From Trichostrongylus colubriformis (Eukaryota; Nematoda; Chromadorea; Rhabditida; Trichostrongylidae), in assembly GCA_963978905.1 (NCBI GenBank), contig OZ022260.1, positions 12,389,725 to 12,453,724 of the forward strand: a stretch of 64,000 nucleotides of DNA, in the 5' to 3' direction. Made by a program: the position numbers and the translations under genes. Positions within the stretch are counted from its first letter, which is position 1. The number at the start of each line of letters is the position of its first letter. The notes beneath the pieces were generated by a model. The model was not told the DNA's origin and searched no databases. It saw only the letters and a list, made by a program, of their open reading frames with translations. Of the stretch, positions 1 to 9,000 are shown piece by piece.

Positions 1-61
1 CACACGAGCTTCTCCAGTTGGAAGCACAGTTTTACAAGTAGAGTTTTGTTGCCAAAAAGAA

Positions 62-133
62 GGTCCTGGCCGGGATCGAACCGGCGACCTTCTGCGTGTG
101 AAGCAGACGTGATAACCACTACACCACAGGACC
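62..133 (-). tRNA. tRNA-Val (CAC), copy 1
   Basis: The minus strand folds as a 72-nt cloverleaf: acceptor GGTCCTG paired with CAGGACC, anticodon stem TCTGC/GCAGA with loop TTCACAC (anticodon CAC at 98-100), T-arm GCCGG/CCGGC with loop TTCGATC. A T-run (TTCTTTTTGG) just after the 3' end is a Pol III terminator. Confidence 0.95.
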
Positions 134-234
134 CCATGTAGATTTCAAAGGTGCCATTCGTTTTCTACAGAATTGCATGAGCTTCTCCAGTTGCAAGCAC
201 AGTTCTACCAGTAGAGTTTTGATGCCTAAAAGAA

Positions 235-306
235 GGTCCTGGCCGGGATCGAACCGGCGACCTTCTGCGTGTGAAGCAGACGTGATAACCACTACACCAC
301 AGGACC
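235..306 (-). tRNA. tRNA-Val (CAC), copy 2
   Basis: Identical in tRNA body to copy 1, anticodon loop TTCACAC. It is followed by TTCTTTTAGG, a four-T Pol III terminator, in the second linker flavour. Confidence 0.95.
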
Positions 307-406
307 CCATGTAGATTTCAGACTTGCCATTCGTTTCTACAGAATTACACGAGCTTCTCCAGTTGGAAGCACAGTTCTACAAGTAGAGTTTTGTTGCCAA
401 AAGGAA

Positions 407-478
407 GGTCCTGGCCGGGATTGAACCGGCGACCTTCTGCGTGTAAAGCAGACGTAATAACCACTACACCACAGGACC
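407..478 (-). tRNA. tRNA-Val (TAC), copy 3
   Basis: Loop TTTACAC gives anticodon TAC. Two further changes from copy 1: T-loop TTCAATC (still fits the B-box consensus) and TTATTACG in place of TTATCACG in the D-arm, which weakens one D-stem pair. A four-T terminator follows. Confidence 0.9.
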
Positions 479-578
479 CCATGTAGATTTCAGACTTGCC
501 ATTCGTTTCTACAGAATTACACGAGCTTCTCCAGTTGGAAGCACAGTTCTACAAGTAGAGTTTTGTTGCCAAAAAGAA

Positions 579-650
579 GGTCCTGGCCGGGATTGAACCG
601 GCGACCTTCTGCGTGTAAAGCAGACGTAATAACCACTACACCACAGGACC
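579..650 (-). tRNA. tRNA-Val (TAC), copy 4
   Basis: Same tRNA body as copy 3, including the T-loop TTCAATC and D-arm TTATTACG changes, so copies 3 and 4 are sister duplicates. A five-T terminator follows. Confidence 0.9.
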
Positions 651-750
651 CCATGTAGATTTCAGACTTGCCATTCGTTTCTACAGAATTACACGAGCTT
701 CTCCAGTTGGAAGCACAGTTCTACAAGTAGAGTTTTGTTGCCAAAAAGAA

Positions 751-822
751 GGTCCTGGCCGGGATCGAACCGGCGACCTTCTGCGTGTAAAGCAGACGTG
801 ATAACCACTACACCACAGGACC
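751..822 (-). tRNA. tRNA-Val (TAC), copy 5
   Basis: Consensus body with loop TTTACAC (anticodon TAC) and canonical T-loop TTCGATC. A five-T terminator follows. Confidence 0.95.
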
Positions 823-922
823 CCATGTAGATTTCAGACTTGCCATTCGTTTCTACAGAATTACACGAGCTTCTCCAGTTGGAAGCACAGTTTTACAAGT
901 AGAGTTTTGTTGCCAAAAAGAT

Positions 923-994
923 GGTCCTGACCGGGATCGAACCGGCGACCTTCTGCGTGTAAAGCAGACGTGATAACCACTACACCACAGGACC
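923..994 (-). tRNA. tRNA-Val (TAC), copy 6
   Basis: Anticodon TAC. The T-stem 3' strand reads CCGGT rather than CCGGC, turning one G-C pair into G-U, so folding is kept. ATCTTTTTGG follows as terminator. Confidence 0.93.
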
Positions 995-1094
995 CCATGT
1001 AGATTTCAGACTTGCCATTCGTTTCTACAGAATTACACGAGCTTCTCCAGTTGGAAGCACAGTTTTACAAGTAGAGTTTTGTTGCCAAAAAGAA

Positions 1095-1166
1095 GGTCCT
1101 GGCCGGGATCGAACCGGCGACCTTCTGCGTGTAAAGCAGACGTGATAACCACTACACCACAGGACC
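1095..1166 (-). tRNA. tRNA-Val (TAC), copy 7
   Basis: Consensus body, anticodon TAC, five-T terminator. The upstream flank reads GAAAATTACATGG instead of GAAATCTACATGG, a change shared with copies 9 and 10. Confidence 0.95.
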
Positions 1167-1267
1167 CCATGTAATTTTCAGACTTGCCATTCGTTTTCTA
1201 CAGAATTACACGAGCTTCTCCAGTTGCAAGCACAGTTCTACCAGTAGAGTTTTGCTGCCTAAAAGAA

Positions 1268-1339
1268 GGTCCTGGCCGGGATCGAACCGGCGACCTTCTG
1301 CGTGTAAAGCAGACGTGATAACCACTACACCACAGGACC
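1268..1339 (-). tRNA. tRNA-Val (TAC), copy 8
   Basis: Consensus body, anticodon TAC, but in the second linker flavour (TTCTTTTAGG terminator) that elsewhere accompanies CAC copies 2 and 10. Linker type and anticodon are therefore not linked. Confidence 0.95.
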
Positions 1340-1439
1340 CCATGTAGATTTCAGACTTGCCATTCGTTTCTACAGAATTACACGAGCTTCTCCAGTTGGA
1401 AGCACAGTTTTACAAGTAGAGTTTTGTTGCCAAAAAGAA

Positions 1440-1511
1440 GGTCCTGGCCGGGATCGAACCGGCGACCTTCTGCGTGTAAAGCAGACGTGATAACCACTAC
1501 ACCACAGGACC
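1440..1511 (-). tRNA. tRNA-Val (TAC), copy 9
   Basis: Consensus body, anticodon TAC, first linker flavour with five-T terminator. Confidence 0.95.
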
Positions 1512-1612
1512 CCATGTAATTTTCAGACTTGCCATTCGTTTCCTACAGAATTGCATGTGCTTCTCCAGTTGCAAGCACAGTTCTACCAGTAGAGTTTTGA
1601 TGCCTAAAAGAA

Positions 1613-1684
1613 GGTCCTGGCCGGGATCGAACCGGCGACCTTCTGCGTGTGAAGCAGACGTGATAACCACTACACCACAGGACC
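1613..1684 (-). tRNA. tRNA-Val (CAC), copy 10
   Basis: Consensus body with loop TTCACAC (anticodon CAC), second linker flavour, four-T terminator. Confidence 0.95.
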
Positions 1685-1785
1685 CCATGTAATTTTCAGA
1701 CTTGCCATTCGTTTTCTACAGAATTACACGAGCTTCTCCAGTTGCAAGCACAGTTCTACCAGTAGAGTTTTGATGCCTAAAAGAA

Positions 1786-1857
1786 GGTCCTGGCCGGGAT
1801 CGAACAGGCGACCTTCTGCGTGTAAAGCAGACGTGATTACCACTACACCACATGACC
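1786..1857 (-). tRNA. tRNA-Val (TAC), copy 11, probably decaying
   Basis: Anticodon TAC, but the edge copy has three damaging changes: acceptor strand GGTCATG for GGTCCTG, D-arm TAATCACG, and T-stem GCCTG for GCCGG. The acceptor and T-stem changes each break a pair. It may be a pseudogene. Confidence 0.65.
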
Positions 1858-1871
1858 CCATAGTAAAGAAA

Positions 1872-1940
1872 GGACCCAATCGAGACCGAACTCGCGACCT
1901 TCTGCATGCAAAACACCCGTAGTAAACGATGCCCCACACA
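1872..1940 (-). pseudogene. tRNA-like relic at array edge
   Basis: The minus strand keeps a B-box-like T-arm (GCGAGTTCGGTCTCG) and the TGCAGAAGGTC block of the tRNA-Val unit, but the 5' half has drifted and the acceptor ends do not pair well. It marks the worn-out end of the array. Confidence 0.5.
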
Positions 1941-1945
1941 TCACG

Positions 1946-3009
1946 CATGTCTGTCAGTGGGGGACCCTGCTCTCTTATGTACTTCCGCCTTTGAGTGTGG
2001 ATTCACTTTTTCAGTTCCTAGTGGTTCAGTAGGACAAGGTTGAAGTTGTAATGTGGAAGCTAAAATGAAATGCTTCATTCACTAATTCCTTTATCTTAAT
2101 AACACAACTTCACCAACTGCATGATTAATTTTTATTGCTGTGAATGGCACACTAATTTCTTATGTACAATCAGTTGTTCAGTTACAAACACATGTATCAA
2201 TGTAAAAATGCGAATTTCCTCAGAACACATTGTACCTAGGAACCGTTTGGAATCCGCAACGTGACACGATTCTAACGCCTACTTACATAGTTGTATTGTG
2301 ATAACTTTTATGATGCCGGATTCTACGTGAAGTGAAATAGCCTGTTCTAAAAACGATGAGCACCCCGGCGAGTAACATTGGATATGGCGCGTTGCGGCGC
2401 GTGCAGTGCACGTCGCCATGCTCGCATGTGAATCAGTCGATATTTGTTGACATCGGTTTAATAGAAATTTCTCACTTTCGACCACAGCAGTGTGAGCGCC
2501 TGTGACAAATTTAGCCGGAAAGCGGCAGAAAAATATATCCAATGTTACTCCGGGTACTCGTGGACCTGATCCATTTTTCAATGGTATTTACTTACGTGAA
2601 GAGTGGGACTAGGAAACACGAACTATTACACAACTTCACTCGGATAAAGCTTCATTCACTCGGTTATAGATATCTGGGACCAGTTTCAAGAATTCGGACC
2701 AATACGACGTAATCGGAGATCAGGGTGCCAAGGATATGCGAAGTGCGTGAAATTTTTTGGAAGCTTTCAAATGTATTATTGAAGTGCATGATTATTTAGC
2801 ACGCAATAAAACCCGACTTTTCAGCTAAAATTAATACATTTTGTTGGGCACATCCCTGGCTAGGATTTTGAGGGCTAGTGATTCTAATAAATGGGTAGAC
2901 CATGTGTATGGTTAGTGGCAAGAGCTAGTAGTAATGACAACTGATGTCAGTAAAGTAGTAAAGTACGACGGCGGAGTGAAACTGGTGACTACTCGACGAC
3001 ATTTCATGA
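1946..3009. other. Intergenic stretch between tRNA array and HAD gene
   Basis: No host gene recognised. It lies 3' of the HAD gene and would hold its 3' UTR. It contains the small inverted-repeat element listed at 2364-2554; the rest is AT-rich unassigned sequence. Confidence 0.5.
2364..2554. repeat. Small inverted-repeat element (MITE-like)
   Basis: The left arm gagtaacattggatat (about 2369-2385) is mirrored by atatccaatgttactc (about 2535-2550), with ccggc/ccggg extensions, about 190 bp end to end. The compact size and matching ends suggest a MITE; no target duplication could be fixed. Confidence 0.45.
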
Positions 3010-3078
3010 TTAGCCTCTTTTGGTATTTTTGTTGATTTTCGTCGAAATCAAGTACGGTAGCTCACTGACGTTGTCAAG
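3010..3078 (-). CDS. HAD hydrolase exon 7 (C-terminus)
   Basis: Codes the last 22 residues, starting [11 protein letters not shown] as expected for the closing helix of Gph-type HADs, then a basic tail and TAA. Acceptor ACATTTCCAG after a 58-bp intron. Confidence 0.8.
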   Translation of the reverse strand, partial: LDNVSELPYLISTKINKNTKRG

Positions 3079-6000
3079 CTGGAAATGTCCGGTTATATAA
3101 TTGAATGACATAGTTATCAATAAGTGTTATACTTACGAAGTAATCACTGTACTCCTTGAGGGTATCTCGATTACCGACGCCAGTCAACACGGCTACACTG
3201 GCTCTCAGACCTGCTACACGGCCCATTTTCAGATCGGCTACCGTGTCCCCAACCATTATTGCTTGCTAAAAAGTTGAAATTTGCCTTTATTTTCAATTTT
3301 CCGCACACTTCCACACTTTATTTTGGAGAACTCAAGCCTTTTTCATACCCCTTTTTGGAGAGCTCGAAGTCACTGGTTCTAAGGGATGGTAGTTCGATTC
3401 AGAAATGTTACTTACAATAAGTGGTTCGCTATCGCTGCTTCTTTTGCATTAGGCCGCGGTCATACTCTGCGTGTCTGCGTTAGTTGACGCCGGCACCGGC
3501 GTCAACTAACGCAGACACGCAGAGTATGACCGCGGCCTTATGTAACCCGTAGCCCACGTAACACACCGATTCTCCACGATATCTCATGGACAATTCCTTA
3601 TGCACACGATGTAGTCCTTAACCCAAGCAAGGGCACGTCTGTCACACGACACTATTCACTTCACGGACTTGCCCCTCCCATCAATTCAGAGGAAAAATCG
3701 GTGAATTTGATCTGTGCTCGAATTTGCTCTCTACAACCAAGTTACGAACCATAGAAATGGCAAAGTCATGCCGTAGTAACAAACGGACGCTGCAAAATGC
3801 CATTTACAGCGCTGATCGTCTTTTCTCCAAAATGAGCGGCAGTAGCACATCAGAGGAAATGAAATAAACTTTCATAGGGTACCGTACCCTCCAGAGGAAC
3901 GCGTTTTGAAAATTCAACATGAATAAGTGAATATCGACGTCATGCGCAAGTAGTTGATAAAGCAATTTGTGGCTATTCGAGGGGAATTCATTCAGGAAAT
4001 TGCATAAGTTGTGGCAGAAGACGTGGGCGACGACGAACACGCGTTGTACGCGAAAATGTCGTTTTGAGAAGAGTTGCTTTTACAGTGCGAATATGCAGAC
4101 TCCGAGATAGTACCGTTTGTGTATATACAGTAGCGGTCAAAAGTATATGAGGTTTTAGATTCTGACCATAACTCTGGTCGAAGTTTACATTTCTCATTCA
4201 ATTTTTTTTGTGCAGTAGGTGCTCAGGTGAAGCAAAGTTTCTCAACTGGTTAGTGCGCAGGATGAAAATCGAAAAATTTATTCTACTGAAGACACTGAAA
4301 ATGGCCAAACCTTCCAAAAATTTAGTTAGCATTAAAAAGCTTGTAACTTATCGAAACGAGCAGGTGTGCAGAAAGTTGCACGGAACAGGGCCAAGACTTT
4401 GTTACACGTCATTCCGAATCATGGCAGCACTTTACAGCCCAGCGGCACGAAGTTGGTCATTCTCACAAGGGAAGGATCCCAGGTCGAAGTGGCCATTCGG
4501 AATGGGATACATATGGTCCGACGCATTCTCGGACGCTGATCTCGAACCTGTATTCGAAATTGGCAGAAAGATTTTCTGAGCGGAGTTATGGAGATTTCTT
4601 CGAATGAACGGCTACACGTTGGATCTCACTGGCGAGGCACTTCATCAGCATGGCCGCTAGCAACTTGCAACCGCCCAAGTGGCTCATTGGTTGTGTTCCG
4701 GAACTGCAGGATAGGGCTCGTGGGTTTGCTCCCCGCCGGTGCGGTTTTTTCTTGCATTTTGTGTTTCATTGTCAGTAAGTGCTTTTCTTTCACTTCTGGA
4801 CGTTTCCTTGCACTGGTACCTATCGCACCCATCATTTATTCTGCCACTTTGTTTATAACTACTAACATTACTCACAAGGGAAGGATACCAAGTCGAAGAG
4901 AATCCCGTACCACACGAATTAGGCGTTCTTGCGTAAAAAGATTATGATATTCGCGCACAGGGGGTCGAATTACCCCTCTGTGCAAATTTTTAGCCAAAAC
5001 CACTTTTGTCCAACTTCGGAAAATTGGGGGTGGCCAGGGGATAAAGTGGTAGTTTTTGAATTTTCTTCTACGGAAAACCCTGCAACCTGAACGAGATGGC
5101 CTACACATACCTTTTACACTTGCCCATCCCACTAAATGTACGAAACAAGCGTCAAATAGGAGTATTGTTCAATAGGCTGCCACCCTATAGCCCGGGAATT
5201 TTTCGAAATTCGGTCAAATTCTCGAATTGGCTAAAAAGTTATTCTTTGGGGCAATTTGACTCCTTGAAAACGAAAATCGCCCTGGTTTTGCGCAAGAACA
5301 TCTGGCTCGCGTGCTATGGGCTTCCAGACTTACATAATAGTACTGATTTTTCAGGAAGACCTCCATAACTCCGCTTAGAGAATCGTTTCGCAAATTTCGA
5401 ATACAGATTCGAGATCAGCGTCCGAAAATACGTCGGATCATATGTATTCCATTCGGAATGGCCACATCGACCTGGGATTCTTCCCTTGTCAGAGCTTCAC
5501 GTCAATAAATTTTTACCTTTCACCGTGTACTCCACTCTGCTGATATGCTTTGTTTCATTGAGTACCAATCCATTTCAAAACACAAAAAAACTGAATGAGA
5601 AATGTTAACGTCGACCAAAGTCATAGTTAGAATCCAAAACCGCATATATTAGGTTGTCCCAAAAGTTTTGTAGGATTTTTCCAAAAAAAATCAATAACTC
5701 ATGTTTACTTCGAGGCAGCTCTAGCCGGTTCAGAAATATGGTAGAACATTCTCTAAGCTTTCTAGTAAAATATATATTGATCCACCAGATCCCGTGGAGG
5801 GAGCTACAGTGCCCGTAGCCGATACCCACCCAACACGCGGTGTCATCTACAATGAGCGGTCTTGCGGCACCGAAGCGACGGAAGCTTGCGACTCCATCAA
5901 CGCTGCATTGGGCAAGGGATGTGAGAGCTACGAGACCGTGCGCCGCTCGCTCGTTAGCTTCAGCAGCGGCGAGATTGACGTTCAAGACAAGCCTCGCACG

Positions 6001-9000
6001 GGAAGCCCACACGCATTCGACGACGAGACGCTGCTCTCCGCCGTTTGCGCCGATCCTGAAACCACCATGTTGAGCTGGCGGAGAAGGACAAGCACCCATA
6101 ACCATAAATCGTCGCCTCCACGAGTCCGCTTATCGGAAGGTGCTGAAATCGCTGCTGCTTCGCTCACATAGCAACGACTTTCTCGTCTATCTGACGGGCG
6201 ATGAGAGCTGGGACATGTACGATACCAACGCACACCGCGCCTTTTGACTGCTACGTGACGCCGAGCCGCCAACGCATCCGATCTCCATCTGAAGGAGATT
6301 CTAATCTGCTGCTTCTGGACGCGGAAGGAATACTCTTTCACGAGATTCTGGCACAAGGCGAGACAGTCTCCGCTTCCTTACACACCCACCAACTCCAGCA
6401 GATCGCCGTCGCTATTCGAGAAAAGCAACTGAGAAGGTCTACGGTCACCCTCCTTCGTGACAACGCCCTCCCATACGTCGCGAAGTGTACCCAGGCCGAC
6501 TACAGGAGCCCCGCTGGGACGTGCTGCCCCACCCGCCATACTCCCCAGACATTTCTCCTTCTTACTATCACCTTACCCATCCTCTTGAATCTTCCTTGGC
6601 CACGAGAAAATTCGCTGACTATGACATGCTTACAAAGGCGATCGCTCACTTCTTCGACTCTCAGAACCCAGAGTTCTGGGAGGAGGGAATGAATGATTTA
6701 CTTATGAGGGGCAGAGTGTTGTCGATAACAATGGTGAATACGTTGTTGCCTGATTGTTGTTTGTTGGAAGAAAAAATAATAAAAAGTGTGATCGAAAAAA
6801 TCCTACAAGACTTTTGGGACAACCTAATATTTTTGACCGCTGCTGTATATAGTGAATATAGTTGTATTGAAAATGATGGATAGTACTTTCATAGGCTCAG
6901 TGGTGTTTGGCTCACCCAGATTATTGAAAACTCACATTCAGTGGCACTTCAAGTCGTTTACAGATTTGAATAGCACAATGAGGACTCGGTTTTGGTATGA
7001 TGCCATGGTCATTTCCACATACGACGTCATCGAGCAGTGATGCGATGCCGAGGATGCGCATCTGTTGCTCTGTAGCCGCTCTGGAATCATTTTCAAGATC
7101 GTTTTTTGAAAAATTAGATTTGCTGAGTCAGACTGATGTGTCATCAGATTTGATACCAGTCAGGAATTCAGGCACGATTTTATCGTCTACTGTCGGAACA
7201 AATTCTGGTTTATTCGCTTCGCAACTCGAATAAATCGTCCACGGAGATTTAAATTCTTCTATTACCCATTCATTTATGCTATATTTGCTTAACAAGGGCC
7301 GTATGCAAAGTTTCAAGTGAAAAAGCAAGATTCCGGCTGAGATATATCCTCCTCCAAGTTAAACGTCCGACGTGGTGGTATGTACGGGAACCCGGCCACA
7401 AGGGCTTTAAGGCGACGGCACGCTGTCAGAGACGCAGAGTGAGAAGCAAATAAACATTGGGCGCGAAAATTCGAATCGCGCTTTGCCTCCGACGGCTGTT
7501 GAGAAGTTGCTCGGTGGGAATTCAAACGAGCTGCTCATCTTCCAGTTTTTCGATCTTTGTTTCGGGACAAAGGAACTACGTGTCGTGGAATTCCGTGCTT
7601 CTGTTCATGTACTGTATATAGTAGAGTGATTTTGAGAGGAATTGGAATCCCGAAATTTCCGTCGACGATTCCTTCAGGAAACTGCGGAAGGTTTGTGCAA
7701 GGCCAAGAGTAATAATATTTGGTCCATTATCCAATCAATTGCCATCACGAATTTGTGTGAAAACCAAAAGCATAGCCACTCCAGTGAATTTTCCAACATA
7801 AGCGCACCTGCTATCAGCCGTGCATAAAGCTAGTTTGCAGCCAAGGGCTCGTAGCTCACGGAAAAGCTTTTGTAAATCGCAAACTGGTGCTGTTTGTCCC
7901 GTAGATGCCTCTGGCACTGCTTTGACAACGATTGCATCCGCATCTTCTGCACAGATACCAAATTCCTAGAATGAAGCCGCTTCGCAGACACATTCAACTA
8001 TTACTCTCAATTCGCAAATAACTAATAAGTGATAACTCAATAACTATTTATAAATCACCGACATACCTGAAGTGTAGCGGAGACATCAGCACGGATTCCA
8101 AGAAGCGTCTTCTCGGCCAATGAGCCCATTGAAACCTAAAAAATTCAAGATTTTCAATCTTTTTTTGGAAAACCCTACTGATTAGTTTTGGGCAAAAGCT
8201 TCGGTGGCGGACGGGACTCGAACCCGCACTTTATCCTTTCCGGGGATATGTGCTAATCCATTACACTACCGACACCACCTTCACCTTAACTCAGCTTTAC
8301 TTTACAAACTTTCGCATCGCGAGCTGCGGCGATAAACAGCAGTTATCAAAAATTAAAAATATCAAAAATCCTACTGATTAGGTTTGCGGAATTCGAAACC
8401 ATTCTCATTCCTGATTACTACCTTTTTTGAAAAATTTTGTGCATGAAAATTGTTCCATCCGCGGATTTCTACTCCCTTGGGTTATCACTGCAGATGTGAA
8501 ATGGTGTGTGTTATCCCTTTTATTTGAAAGTATAGGTGAAGAGAGAAGTTGAGAAATCACTGATAATTCACATTTCAGGGAGACGCAGTACCAGGGTCAG
8601 GCTTAGCATCAGGGAAATTTTCGAAAAATACGACCCCCTTTGGCGGTACGGACGCCTCCGACACATTTCCTTTATGATAGTAGTGCTACCTAAAATTGAC
8701 AATCGATCGTAGCTTTTATAATCACCTGATACTGATTTGTTACCTAGTAGTTACCTAACTGGTAACCAAGCAGTAACCGGTATTTCTTAACTCAGCGCTA
8801 CTAATCTACTACCTAGTGGTAAGTATGGTTCACGCTTGAACACCTTTTCTGAAGATCACTTCATGAGTCTAAAAATCATTCAGAGAAGGATCGTCGAGGG
8901 TCATTAAAGAATTTACAGAAAATCCACCCCTTCCCTGGTCTCCAACTCAAAATACAGCCCCACGAGGGTCCTTCGATCCATGCTTGACGATGACCGGTAC

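Larger units (their letters stand above)
1..1857 (-). repeat. Tandem tRNA-Val array, 172-173 bp unit
   Basis: Eleven tRNA genes start at 62, 235, 407, 579, 751, 923, 1095, 1268, 1440, 1613 and 1786 (plus-strand left edges), so the period is 172 or 173 bp throughout. Each unit has a 72-nt tRNA read from the minus strand and a roughly 100-bp linker. Linkers come in two flavours: one with ttggaagcac and ttgttgcc, one with ttgcaagcac and tgcctaaaag (before copies 2, 8, 10, 11). The window opens inside the linker before copy 1, so the array probably extends left beyond it. Translations across these units are meaningless shadows of tRNA. Confidence 0.95.
4128..6845. mobile_element. Tc1-type element with long inverted repeats, interrupted by a mariner
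   Basis: It begins CAGTAGCGGTCAAAAGTATA after a TA and ends with the mirror image, TTTTGACCGCTGCTG before TA. Inner arms also mirror each other: 4128-4210 against about 5570-5648, and about 4457-4592 against about 5350-5490. The host element is about 1.5 kb once the nested mariner (5649-6827) is removed. The central open frames resemble no transposase I know, so it is probably non-autonomous. It lies in intron 5 of the HAD gene. Confidence 0.75.

Noticed and set aside
119..1948. Repeated open frames of 60-75 residues across the tRNA array
   Set aside because: They are readings through tRNA-Val genes and linkers; the frames exist only because the units are near-identical.
4208..4579. 123-residue plus-strand frame
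   Set aside because: It lies in the inverted arm of a Tc1-type element, matches no transposase block, and part of it is repeated inverted near 5350-5490.
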